This document shows positions 47,701 to 58,770 of a DNA stretch of 64,000 nucleotides, piece after piece. The stretch is from the NCBI GenBank assembly GCA_947172415.1, contig OX359195.1:1116001-1180000 (forward strand). Direction: 5' to 3'. The notes beneath the pieces are model-generated. The model searched no databases. It saw nothing but the letters and a program-made list of their open reading frames with translations, and was not told the DNA's origin. The translations under genes were made by a program, and so were the position numbers. Every line of letters begins with the position of its first letter. The stretch's first letter is position 1. This DNA is from Chondrosia reniformis (lineage: Eukaryota > Porifera > Demospongiae > Chondrillida > Chondrillidae).

Positions 47701-50700
47701 CGTTACCGTACCCGTACCGGTTGCACGTACGTAGATACGTACGTAGTTGAAAGCGTACTACGTATATGCCCAATATTTACTTGTACGCGAACGAATTGTT
47801 AGTTTCCGCCTCCCCCGAGTGATTTGCATCTATTCCAGGGCCGGCAAACGTTTCCCCACCCATAGAGTGTGATTTGCCTCCTTTGCAGCGTCCGAGGAGA
47901 TGGTTTATTCTGATTATGTAAAACAAAGGGTCCTTTTTTATCACCGGTCAAAGAAGAACGGCACGGAAATTGTTCGGAGCCTGGCAGAAGAAGGGTACAA
48001 TGCAAGTAAAGTCGGCGTCTACAAATTCCTTCGGCGATACAAAGAGAGTGGAACAATTGCCCGTGCACCAGGATCAGGCCAAACTTCCAAAGTCAACGCT
48101 GAAATTCGCAAGCTTATTGAAGACCAAATGCAAAAAAATGACGAAACAACTATCCAGGAGCTCAAACAACTACTGAAGAAGGAGGGGTTTGATGTAGCAC
48201 AATCATCCATACATCAATGGAGGAAGTATCTGGGCTGGACATCCAAAGGCACTAGTTATTGCCAGATGATCCGAGATGTCAACAAGGAGAAGAGGCTAAA
48301 GTTTGCTGAAGAAAACAAAGACATGACATTTCAGGACACCATCTACACGGATGAAACTACAGTTCAGATAGAAACGCATAGGCATACCTGCTGTTACAAA
48401 CGAGGATGCAAGCCTCGTTACAAGCCGAGGCCAAAGCATCCTGTGAAGGTACATGTCTGGGCAGGCATCAGCCATCGTGGCAGAACAGGTCTACGTATCT
48501 TTGAAGGAAAAATGAATGCCTCTTTATTTATATCAATTTTGAGATCCACCCTTCTGCCATTTATCAAGGACATCTATCCAGATGGTCATCGTTTCATACA
48601 AGATAACGATCCAAAGCACTGCTCCAAGCTGGCACGGAAATTCTATAATGAGGAGGGAGTCAACTGGTGGACAACTCCTTCTGAATCTCTGGACATGAAT
48701 CCAATTGAGAATATGTGGCATGAGCTGAAGGAATATATCAGGAGGGAAGTGAAGCCTACATCAAAGGCTGAATTGATTCATGGAATCAAGGCATTTTGGG
48801 AGACCGTGACTGTGGAAAAGTGCCAGAAATACATAGGCCACTTGAAGAAAGTCATACCGGTGTCACAGGCTATTTGGCATCCCAGGAAATATGACACCCC
48901 CGTACCGAATTTCCTTGGAAATTTGGCATCCCCTAGGAAATTTGGAACCCCTATATAAAGTCAGGAAATGTTGCATCCTGGGTGCAATATTTCCTAGTCT
49001 ATTTTATACCCCATGCCAAAATATCCTAGTCTGTTTTATACCCCATGCAAAATAAGTTGTAATGAGAGTCATAACATGCTTGAAAGAATACAAGAAAAAA
49101 TAAAACTAGACAAGTTTACAAAAACCACAATGCCACTTCAAATCTACATCATGATTCTCTGTCTGTCAATGGCTTGCGTTTTTTTGTCTTTTTTGGCACT
49201 TCCTTCTTCTAGCTGGAAATGGCTGCATGTGTTCTTTGTCAATGCAGTCTGCAAGGTGCTGTCTCAATTGCGTGACATCAAAGAACTCCTCTTCTGACAC
49301 CTGACCATGAGATCACCTCCGTTGCAGGCATCTACATTAATGGCATCTCCGTCACGGGCATCTACATTAATGGCATCTCCATCATGGGCATCTACATCAA
49401 TGGTTTCACTGTCGTGGACATCTTCATTGCAAGCATCTTCATCACGGGCAGAATCAGGATCTCCATCAACACTCTGGCAGACTAGCCTGCCTGCATCTGG
49501 CTCAAACCACTTCTTCAGGCGATGACAATTGATGGCAGTTTTCAACAACTTACCATTTGCATGACGTTTGTTGACTGCTTCAGATTATCCACTTATATAT
49601 TCGTCCGTATAGAAGCGCGAAGTTGAAGTGTGGAAGTTCGTATAGAAGTGCAAAGTCGAAGTGTAGAAGTTTTCGCGCGTATTGTGGAGGTCGCAAAATA
49701 GTAAAAGACCTAGGTGGCGAAGTTGTCGAGTGTTTGTGTCAAAGAGCGCATAGCAGCGAATCGTCAATCTGCGGCGAAAGAAGGGGGTGCCATATTTCGT
49801 GAGGTGGTACCTTCAGGGATACTACATATCATGAGGATATTTGGTATCCGGATACCGAATGCCCTAGGAAATTCTACACGGGGATACCGTAAAGTGGGGA
49901 AGTCGGATTTCCTGTGACACCGGCAGTGATTGAGTGCAAGGGAGCTGCAACAGGATATTAACTTCAGAAATTTTCCATGTTCAAGTCACTTTATTACTGT
50001 AGCCATAAATTTACACTTACGTAGTCTATATAATCTATGCTAGTGAATGATGTTTCCCCATATACGTATATTTTGTAGCTATATCTAGGGCACTGCTTCT
50101 ATTTTCAGACACCATGTGTTTTGTATTTGGCCCATAAACTTCGAAACTAGTTCAGTTATCAACTTTTAGTTGCTCCAAAGGTAGGCACACCCAAGGGCTA
50201 CTCGCAGCAGAAATTGTAGGCTCTAACGTTTTAAGACAACAGAGAATGAGCTGTTTTAATTAGACGTCCTGGGGACATCTATTATCGGACACCTTTCTTC
50301 AAGAAAACATGAAGCTGTTAAGGTTAAAATGAAGGTTATGTGCTGATGTAGTCTTTATTTACATTGTAGGCATCATAATAAAGTTCATTCGGCGCTTTTA
50401 AATGAAAATGGGTCTATTACCCAGTAAAAAAACAATCCCACTGTGCCTCGACTGGTGGTGTGAATTTATATGAAGATAGGTTGACTACTATGATGAAATG
50501 AATTTATGGTCATTGTTATTGTAACTATTTAATTAAACCCCAATAAGGGCGAAAGTATTAGCAGAGGGTGTCCACAATTTCTACTGCGAGTAGCCCTTGG
50601 GTGTGCCTACCTTTGGAGCAAACAAAAGTCAGTAACTGAACTTATTTCCTAGAAATCACCATCATGATATCTGTTCTCAGCTATATATTTTCGGACAGAA

Positions 50701-53700
50701 GGAATGTATTTTCAGATAGTGGCTCCTTAGTAGCTCATCTCCGTGTACATGATGTGGGAAGAGACGATTCCTTAGGAGTTTAGTCTTGTATATATGTGAT
50801 AGAAAAGGGACTTAAATCAGATTCCTTTAGCAATTCAAGGATAGAAAGGGGAGGTTGTCTTAGTGTATCATCTCCATTTGTTATGCCTATGACAACTGTG
50901 AAGCTGTAGCCACACCCAGTCACCCACCCATTTGTGCATTCAGTTTATTTAACCAATTAAAATAAACAATACACACTGAGAAGATACGTATAAGTTCTCA
51001 CCCAACCACTGTGGTTGAGCTAGTTCCTATTAATCATTGTTTACAACCTATGTAGTGTGTCCTATGTGTGCAGTTGTAGCTTAAGTAGGTTTAGCATTTA
51101 ACTCCATGAAGTTACTATGCTAAATCTACTTCTTTAGATTCCTCAGTCTTTTGCATGCCTGTGCCACTGCCTCTTGAACTGTGACCCACTTCTTCTCAAA
51201 TGCCTCAGGGCAGCTCCAGTATCGTGGAAACTGATTCCACAGTGTAGTCTTGAGTGCAAAGAGCTGCCCCAGTGGCAGAGCAGGGAGGTCTTGCCACCCT
51301 CTGGGAGTACACCGTTTCAGGATGTCATCTCCAAAGAATGCTTCACGGGCTAGCTTTACCCCTAGGACTCCCATTTTGGCATCTATTTGCAACTCTGGAT
51401 ACTTCTGCAGTACCTCAGGGATGGATCTCAGTCCTGATCTGACTATTTCCTCTGATGGTAATTCCAGATTCTTCTCGCTCACTGCAGCAATGGGTCTGAG
51501 CATGGAACTTGTGGCTGGTGGCGGCGTTTGCTGCAGCATTACTTCAGCTAACATTTCAGGCTGCATGCTGTTAGCATCCATGTACGTCATAGCTAGATCA
51601 TTAAAGATGGGGCAATTTTCTTTTTCATTTTTGATGTACTGCTCTAGGCGATCTCGGAGTTGTTGCACATCCACATGTAGCACCTTCAATCGTTCTTCTT
51701 TTCTCTCATGCGCATCTTCCATTTTTTCTGTCACATTGGAAAGCGAATTGGCAAGCCTGAGGACATGCTTAAGCACTACGGCAGTGTTGCAAGCATCGTT
51801 GCTTTTGTCATGAGCCACATTAGCAAGAATAACTCCAGTTGGCTGCTGCTCTTCCTTCTTTTCCACTTTCCTTTTCTTACCCTGCTTCTTGCTAATGTCT
51901 GCATTGACATCTAGGTCTGCAAAAGCAACACGTGGCACATTGCCAGTTGAAACTCCACGCTTCCTGGTGATCTCTGGTCCTTTGTCTACCAACTCTATGT
52001 TCTGACCTTCCCTTTGGTTTGATTCCTCACTACCCTGCCCAGGAATTACAAATGAACCATCTACAAAGCTGTCCTCCAACTTAAGCATCTCTTGTTTCGA
52101 GCCTGTGAGCGAATTAATTTTGCTATCAAGTTTTAGCGAAGAAACGTCTAAAACTCTTTCGACAGTAAACCGAATTAGTTTTCATTTATCAGTATACTAG
52201 CTTAAACAACCAAAGCTAGATACGTATAGAAAAGTGTATAAGGCTGGATTTGTCACTTAGGCACGTTTTAGATACCTAGATAAACATCCTATATAATGCA
52301 TGACTCTCCTCAACAAAAAATGATAGCAAGAATACAGAGGAAGAATGCATAGGTATATACACTTTTCTATATCGTATTTATCGTGTAAGTACGTACTATA
52401 ACTTATAGTTTATACTGTCGAAAGAGACTCTTGCAATTGTGTGTATGTATAGAAGTAGTTTGGACAACAATTCTTTAACGTATACATTTATCTGCAAATG
52501 TTTGTTTAGTCTTAAACGTCTATATTCCATTTTATTATTAATTAAAGCAAATGAAAAATCGTTAATTGTAAATGCAAAAACATTAAACCAATCCAAACGT
52601 TCGGACTTAAATCAATTATTAAATGTGAAAGAATGTTAAACCAATCGAAAGCCCAACTCTGAATAGCATTTGTCCCACCCATGGACCATGCAGGCATTGT
52701 TTTACGGTGTAATGTATATACGTACGTACGTATACAGTCACTATAAGCGTACCCATTTGAACTGCCAAACCGTAGTAGATGTTCTTGCCTGTCTGAACTG
52801 TACAACTATGGTTTGTCACAAGGGGACACGGATCTACAATGTCCCTCAGTGGCACAACGCTCACGCAGTCCTCCTCCTTCCAGTAAACAAGCACATGATC
52901 CTCTGTGGAAGTTTGGAATTGATTGTATGTACGCAAGTAAACCTTAAGTCGTATGTCCATGCGCGCTAGGAGAACTTACTGAACTGTTTCGTGGCCAAGC
53001 GGGCGCTCATTCTTGCTGAACAGAACTGAAAAACCAAAAAATGCTTACCGGAACGAATGCTGTTTCCCACCTCTTTAACAGTACAATTACGCCTCCGTAG
53101 TAATCGCCGTAGTACGCCCGTAGTGGTAGACGTAGTACGTCCGTACCCGTAGCCATGTTACGCCATATCCTTAGCCGTTCTACGCCCGTACTCGTTGCCG
53201 TTCTACGCCCGTACTCGTAGCCGTTGAACAGGCGTAGAATGTTAACTTTTTTACTGAATATACCGTAGTTTATGGTATCACTTCAGGTTAGCAACTTCAC
53301 AACTCATGACTTGTGCATTGAATGACAACACAAGTGACTCAGACTTGTGCAGTATGTACACACACTAGTGACTGTCACATGTGACTATTTAGATGATCAC
53401 TATCAATGATATTCACACAAAACTAACAAGAAGATATTATATTTCTTTGATATACAGAGTTGACATGACTTACATTTGAAATGTATCGCAAGGTGTTCAA
53501 GTCTCTTTGAATGAAATGAAACAATGTCAGTCTGAGACATCACTGAAATGAAATCTCCTCTCATCTGTACAGAAGTAAAATGTACCATGTATAATAAACA
53601 GTACTATATACATACATAAATATACTTTTATGTACTTTTCGGTAAACATTTACAAAACAACACAATTAAAGAAGCCATAAAACTACACTTCTGGGTTGGA

Positions 53701-56503
53701 CTGCAAACATACCTCTTCAAAGGCCAGCTTATTTAGTGAAGTTTGCAACTTTAGAAAGTCTTGAAGTAGTAGTAGCTGTGTTTCCAAGGAATCTATAGAA
53801 GGAAATACAAGTGATGAGTGTCATCAGTCAAGTTGAATATTCACACTTCAAAGATTATCACAAACTTAAGGTAATAGAGCAATCAATGCACACTGTACTG
53901 GATCTATTAATTTGTAACCTCTTCTACATATGGCATGTCAACAGTTTATAAGTGTTTATTCACACATCTCAACTTACAATATCAACTCACCTCCAATTGT
54001 GACTTCTTCCAAATATGTCACCTTTCCAGATATTTGCTGAATAAAGGAATCCGAAGGGAACCAAACTGAAACTGAAACTGAAAGTCGTTTGATGTGTCTG
54101 CTGATGGTCATCAGGTAAGCTAAACTGTTGAGCTGATGGGGACTGAGATGACGAATGTCAGCATCACTGCAATACTCCATGACCCTTTGACACAGCTCTT
54201 CATTTCTGCTCTCTGCTACTGCTGTAGCAATCTCAGTGAAAGGGGTCCCACTAGCAAACCTGCGATCATTGGTAAACGCAAGTGGCTCAAACAAGAGGTC
54301 TCTCACAGCATCATTCTCTAGTCCTCCAATGCCGCAGAAGAAAAGGAATGGCATCTCGTAGTTGGAGTCTGACAAAACAAACTCTCCTCTCTTGTTGTAC
54401 CCAAGAACAAGTCTCTCTTTCCAGAACTTTCTCTGTTCCTCGGCAGGTAACTGCTTGACTGCACAAGCTGCAAGGAACTCTTGAACTGTTCTGTGAAGAA
54501 AGTGGTATGATCCAGTGACTCCACCAAAGGCACTTCGATAAGAGATGCAGTTCATTAGACCAAAATGATCATCTTCTGAGAGCTTCAGATTGTGGAAAAT
54601 GATGACATCTTTCAGCACACCATCCAAGGCAAGTTGACTCAGTTTGATCAAACGGGGACAGAGTCGCAAGACATCCTCAAAACTGCCAATTTCCTTTTCC
54701 ACTCCATTCTTCTCAAAGTGTCGCTTCACAGTGAGGCAGATGATGCTTTTAAATAGATCACTGATCGTATCGGGAGGGGCATCAAAGACATCATTGACAT
54801 AACATGTCATCAGCAGGATCAGAGGGATGAAGCACATGGCTTTGATTCGAGGCAGGGTAGAGTTCAGCCTTGCTAGTAAAGCATCAGCTACAGAACTAGA
54901 TGACTCTCCATAGTACTCTCTTATGAACTGCTCAATCTCTTCCTTTCCAAATCCACTCACCTCAATGCGTCTTTCTATCTTGTCATGTAGAGGGGCTGAT
55001 GCTCGTGGTCGGGATGTGATGATGAAGGATGACTGGGGGAGGGTCTTGCCATTTAGAATGTCTGCAACTAGAGATTTCTTCTGCAGCTCTTCAGGGAACT
55101 CATCGTAGCCATCCATGATGAACAGTGTGTCCTTTCCCTTGTTGGCTGTGATGTACTGACTCAAAGTGGACACATCTTCTTCATCAAGACTTGCCCCAAC
55201 ATCACTGGTACAGCTACGAACTAGGTCCTCTACACTCAGTGTGGTATTGGAAGGAAGACCCCGGAGTACTACGCGAATGAAGAGCTTGTATTCACTGGCA
55301 AATGTACCCTCAGCAAACTTGTAGCACAGCTGTTTGGTCAGAGTGGACTTGCCTATACCAGGCTCTCCTTCCAGCAGGATGCACTTCTTTGGAGGTTGCA
55401 CAGGCTCGTACTCCAAGATATCCTGCAGGACGATGGACTTTCCTTTGATGTCATGTGACTGACCAGTAGCTGATGCTAGAACTACAGATGGAGCGCACTG
55501 TAGCTCAGCTTTTCTCACTTTCAATTCTGGTGACTCTACGAGTTGGAGTTTGACAAAGTCCATTTTAGATAGCTTCAGAGACCAGTGGTTTGATATGACT
55601 GGACTTTGGTACACCCTCTTAAGATTGGTAAGAGCATTCTGTACATTAGGAAGAAGGAGAATATGTATTTTATTAACTATTGTATAAGTATTCAGGAAGT
55701 ATTATAATAGCTCTATATTATATGACTAACTGAACACGTACGTAACTCACTGCGAAGTTGTATAACATAAAACCTGGTCTATTCACACACACGAATATAC
55801 GTACTTCTATAACACTAGTACATAGTTATTGTTTCTATTTGCTGAAGAATTTAAAGGGTGGATCTACCAATTAAAGTTATACATAAAAAGAACAATTTAC
55901 TCTAATAAAATATATGTATATAATTAAATTTTGTATGTAAATATACTTTGAACTGTTGCTATGAATACACTTACTTCACTAAGACCAGGAGTAACATCAC
56001 TGTGAGGAGAGGTGGAGATAGCAAGATGTCTTCCCTGATCTGAAGAGAGAAATTGTGCCAAGTGAGGTTAATTGTATATGCAAACATGGTCTATGCCATT
56101 CTAAACAGCTAACCAGACTTACTAAAGTCTAGTAAGGCACATATACAAGGATGTCACTCATAGTTACACATGAATACCCACCTGGTGAGGTAACTTTGAG
56201 AGACAAGAAATCTTCAATAACCTTTGCAAACTTCTTATTCATGTTTGTAGTATTAGGAGCTTCCTGTAGTACTTTAGCAGCTGCTCCAAGTGTCTTTGGA
56301 GCTGGGTCATTGTGGAGGAACTGGTAGAAAAGGCTATTTGCATCAGCTACACTTAAAGCAGTATCCAACTGTTGTCTCTGTCCTTGAGATATGACTTGCT
56401 CACGTTCAAGATCAAAACGCATTGCTTTCGCATCACAGAACATTAAATCACTCTCTTTATGCTTGTCTAGGAATGCAATTATCTCATTTGGTCTCCTTTC
56501 CAT
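44724..56503 (-). CDS. NLR3: CARD-like / NACHT / LRR receptor, fully open
   Basis: Eleven exons: CARD-like 56182-56503, linker 55975-56039, NACHT 53991-55638, 53713-53792, 53474-53564, then after a 5.9-kb intron 47391-47584, 46822-46960, 46474-46652, 45629-45794, 45198-45379 and 44724-45005. About 1115 aa, with no stop or lost splice site seen. CARD-like exon: MERRPNEIIAFLDKHKES onward with DANSLFYQFL, helical and charged. NACHT exon: GEPGIGKST, LFIMDGYDEFPEE, IITSRPRA, FLHRTVQEFLAACAV. C-terminal exons: leucine-rich repeats with EGLTDLVECGVGQC and NTSLKELTIS, ending LRLIVQGK. Expected role: cytosolic immune sensor; partners unknown. The large intron holds a mariner element with TA duplication. 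The final GGTAAGTGA overlaps a donor consensus, so a further exon cannot be excluded. Confidence 0.88.
47900..48958 (+). CDS. Tc1/mariner (DD34E) transposase, 3' end displaced by nested insertion
   Basis: A 352-residue ORF. The N-terminal helix-turn-helix region (residues 1-60, VGVYKFLRRYKESGTIARAP) is followed by a second HTH (about 84-112) and an RNase H-like catalytic core. The catalytic triad is visible as D151 (YTDETTVQ), D235 (FIQDNDPKH) and E270 (MNPIENMW), with 34 residues between the last two. Native sequence ends at residue 319 or so (LKKVIP), after which a Ginger-like insertion supplies about 30 foreign residues. The native C-terminal end continues at 49924 for about a dozen codons to a TAA. 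The core is intact, so activity is possible if the altered tail is tolerated. The family call is secure. Confidence 0.9.
   Translation: MVYSDYVKQRVLFYHRSKKNGTEIVRSLAEEGYNASKVGVYKFLRRYKESGTIARAPGSGQTSKVNAEIRKLIEDQMQKNDETTIQELKQLLKKEGFDVAQSSIHQWRKYLGWTSKGTSYCQMIRDVNKEKRLKFAEENKDMTFQDTIYTDETTVQIETHRHTCCYKRGCKPRYKPRPKHPVKVHVWAGISHRGRTGLRIFEGKMNASLFISILRSTLLPFIKDIYPDGHRFIQDNDPKHCSKLARKFYNEEGVNWWTTPSESLDMNPIENMWHELKEYIRREVKPTSKAELIHGIKAFWETVTVEKCQKYIGHLKKVIPVSQAIWHPRKYDTPVPNFLGNLASPRKFGTPI
48861..49919 (-). mobile_element. Nested 1.06-kb Ginger-like non-autonomous element
   Basis: The ends TGTCACAGG and CCTGTGACA are inverted repeats, with CCGG on both sides (48857-48860 and 49920-49923). The element splits the transposase reading frame precisely; removing it and one CCGG restores the frame. 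Start TGTNR and target CCGG are features I recall for Ginger1 transposons. On the minus strand at about 49430-49560 the text KLLKTAINCHRLKKWFEP resembles the end of a Ginger/Ty3 integrase, followed by a short DGDAINVDA repeat. The integrase core is missing. Confidence 0.7.
49924..51125. other. Non-coding interior of the mariner element
   Basis: Apart from the restored transposase 3' end (49924 to about 49961) and the foldback repeat, I see no gene here. Confidence 0.4.
50148..50645. repeat. Foldback repeat inside the mariner element
   Basis: Inverted arms of about 70 bp: the left arm (50150-50217) includes 'aaggtaggcacacccaaggg' and 'ctactcgcagcagaaattgt'; the right arm (50573-50645) is its complement. 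The centre (50220-50570) holds no gene. No clear target duplication was found. It may be a nested MITE or an internal inverted repeat of the host element. Confidence 0.6.
51126..52088 (-). CDS. Accessory ORF of the mariner element, BEN-domain-like C-terminus
   Basis: A 320-residue ORF. The N-terminal part is acidic, then a basic run (KKQGKKRKVEKKEE) could be a nuclear signal. The middle (about residues 105-160) is helical and may be a coiled coil (NSLSNVTEKMEDAHERKEER). The last 100 residues read VKLAREAFFGDDILKRC, then LPLGQLFALKTTLWNQFP and VAQACKRLRNLKK. That spacing resembles the BEN fold (DNA/protein contacts in chromatin factors). It is transcribed opposite to the transposase within the same TIRs, so it is likely a mobile accessory protein or a captured host gene. 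BEN is a tentative call. Confidence 0.5.
   Translation of the reverse strand: MLKLEDSFVDGSFVIPGQGSEESNQREGQNIELVDKGPEITRKRGVSTGNVPRVAFADLDVNADISKKQGKKRKVEKKEEQQPTGVILANVAHDKSNDACNTAVVLKHVLRLANSLSNVTEKMEDAHERKEERLKVLHVDVQQLRDRLEQYIKNEKENCPIFNDLAMTYMDANSMQPEMLAEVMLQQTPPPATSSMLRPIAAVSEKNLELPSEEIVRSGLRSIPEVLQKYPELQIDAKMGVLGVKLAREAFFGDDILKRCTPRGWQDLPALPLGQLFALKTTLWNQFPRYWSCPEAFEKKWVTVQEAVAQACKRLRNLKK
52089..53265. other. Right arm of the mariner element
   Basis: AT-rich, probably the promoter side of the BEN-like ORF. Short overlapping ORFs on both strands around 52540-52970 lack recognisable domains. The final 180 bp carries the subterminal 'cgtacccgtagcc' repeats. Confidence 0.4.
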
Positions 56504-56655
56504 TGCTATATATAAAACACATATGTAAAGCCTTACTTACTTATTAAAGTTATGAAATATCTATACTTATTGTAGCATACATTCTGCGAAATGTTAACTT
56601 TACAATGAACTACTAGTACATTTACATAGGATAGAGGCCTGAGTTGAAATGTTAT

Positions 56656-57111
56656 GGAAAAAACTCTAGCCAAATCACAACTTTAATCAGACGTTTCGGC
56701 AACCTACGGCTGCCTTCATCAGTGAATAATTAACAACTATACAAACATACATGTATAAATACAAGTAATGAATAGATCAGGTGAGGCATGCAAGAAAGGA
56801 GTTCAGGGTTTAGTCCGGTAACACAGTGTAAAGTTCTGATATGGTGCCCTTTTCTCTATTGAGGCTGGCCTGGTGATGCTGAATGTGCCAAGACTCAGCA
56901 TCACCATACAACATGTCTGTGAGTGAGGTTGTGTATCAAGACAGATCCACCTGGTGGTTAGATGAAAAAACATGCTCAACAATTGCCGAGGCTACCACGT
57001 CCCCCTTCTTAAGAGCACGGTGGTGCTCACGCAACCGAAGGTCCAGGGAGTCAGTAGTCGAACAGCACAATCCACAGTCAGTCGATGGCTATATCTTGAC
57101 TAGAATGTACT
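56656..57111 (-). mobile_element. Penelope-like fragment, second copy
   Basis: Nearly base-for-base copy of 34617-35072, including the internal TGA and the 'gacgtttcggcaacctacgg' flank. It was duplicated with the NLR 5' region rather than inserted separately. Confidence 0.6.
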
Positions 57112-57269
57112 TAATTTAACTATCCTTAGCCTCTTGATGTAGAAAAGCGGTGCATGGATTAGATTACAGGTTGGAGACACAAGTGACTGTCTAGAATATT
57201 CTTTATGTTTCCTTAGCTCTCTAGCTCGATAGGAAAGTAACGGTTTAGTGTACTTAGGTAATCGCTCAC

Positions 57270-57365
57270 TTCCAGTTTGCTCCTCTTCGAAACGATGTGT
57301 CCTGTCCTGACGTGTCACTGGTGAAGCAGTTCGACGACGCACAAAATCTAGCACATTTCCCATAA
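57270..57365 (-). CDS. Possible alternative first coding exon of NLR3 (Met-Gly start)
   Basis: Same acceptor, ATG GGA AAT start, 31-codon length and GGA A|gtgagc donor as at 35231-35326; it would join the NLR3 CARD exon in frame. The upstream base in the acceptor context changed (gctatag to gttatag) with AG retained. Confidence 0.35.
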
Positions 57366-57707
57366 CTATAACATAAAGAAGTGAGAACACGAGTAAAGTA
57401 AATAAAGATAAAGTTATCGTTACCACGCTCTACTGAGTAGCACTCCATTCACAAACATTACTTATTTCCCAGCTAGTCTCGGATTAGAACAGTTTGTCAA
57501 ATATACGACTAGAATTGTGAAACCAATTTTAACTGTCGAATGGAATAACAGTTAGAAATGGGTCTAGTTTCGCTCTTCCTATCAATCTATCTGGTTTCTA
57601 CAAAAATGGCTACCTGAATGTACTGATTGGACTACAATGTACTTGATTCAACCATAGATCTTATAAACTTACTTAAGTATATAAGATCTATGCATGATTC
57701 AACTAAC

Positions 57708-58120
57708 CTCCAACTCAACCAAAACGAGGTCTCGTCTTTGTAATCAGAGATTCGTCAACGTTCAGTTCAGGATAATGTCTAAGAATGTCAAGTCAGAGAC
57801 CTTATTCGACGATTATACGTACATACAGTCTATGCACATACACATACAATCTACACACACGTAGATACTGGCGGAAGGCGTAGTAACGGGGATTCCCCTG
57901 GCTGACCTCAAAGCGACTATGGACAAGAGTACGTGGAGGTAGGAACAGACGTAAACATCAGTAACTGGAGCATTAGTTCAGAGTTTCCTAAAGTTCACAG
58001 ACGAAGTTGGCGCTAGTGTTTGGTTTCGGGTCTTCTTCACTGAGAGCGGGATATGCTGAAGAAGATATGCCTCAACAGTTAGCTACTCGCATTATTTACA
58101 TATATATGTCACGTGACTTG
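57708..58120. promoter_or_regulatory. Shared NLR3/FNBP4-E divergent promoter region
   Basis: The conserved NLR untranslated exon edge is at 57708 and the palindrome GTCACGTGAC at 58108-58117, as for NLR1 and NLR2. FNBP4-E starts to the right, NLR3 to the left. The intervening region lacks the 780-bp insertion found at the NLR2 locus. Confidence 0.45.
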
Positions 58121-58770
58121 GAGCAGTAGTGGCTGGACTGAACCAAGTATACATTATGCACGAGTTCTCTTCTCTTATATATGTTATCAAACTTTTTCCT
58201 ATAGCATATTGCTACCAAAGAGATTTAATAATCATTTATATTATTCCATAACAAGCCATAATAAGGTAGATAGACGTGTCTTGCGTGTATACTTTATACT
58301 GTATTAATCTTTAAGGGTTAAAGGTATTGATGATAAATGTGGAAATGAGTTGGGTCTTGAGTATCGGCTTGTTCTGATAAGAGAATCACTACTAATTAGT
58401 GAATGAAGATTACAACTATTTTGTAGTTAGTATAGGAGGGGAAACATGAAGGAAGCATTTCTATGACAATTGTAGCTTACCTTGTCCATGTAAGTGAAAA
58501 GTATATCCACTTTATTCTTCAAATAGCCAGTTACTAGGCAACCGTTGACGTGGAGCTTCTGAAAGTGTGTCATTAAAATCATTATTATTCTTATCGCCTA
58601 AGACTGTTAAGTATGTGTATACTGGAGGGGAATGACTCTGTATAGAGCAGAATTATCTATTCAAGCACCAATGCTCACTGCTACTTCTCTGAAGTGGAGC
58701 GGTAGTTGCTTCTTGGTATTTTTACTTGTTTTTCAAAGCAATTTTTCTCTTGTATGTATCTCAACTATAG

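Larger units (their letters stand above)
47610..53265 (+). mobile_element. 5.66-kb Tc1/mariner-type transposon in NLR3 intron
   Basis: The left end CGGTATATTCAGTAAAAAAG and right end 'ttttttactgaatataccg' are inverted repeats (the match continues through GTTAAC and TTCTACG). TA flanks both sides (47608-47609 and 53266-53267). The empty site survives in NLR1 and NLR2 ('aaggatatagtttgtg'). Both ends carry subterminal clusters of 'cgtagcc/gtacccgtag' motifs (47640-47740, 53090-53225). Cargo: a DD34E transposase (+), a BEN-like ORF (-), a foldback repeat and a nested 1.06-kb element. The insertion is intronic and spares NLR3 exons. Confidence 0.85.

Noticed and set aside
51250-51813. 187-residue plus-strand ORF
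   Set aside because: Antisense shadow of the BEN-like ORF; Cys/Ser-rich with no domain.
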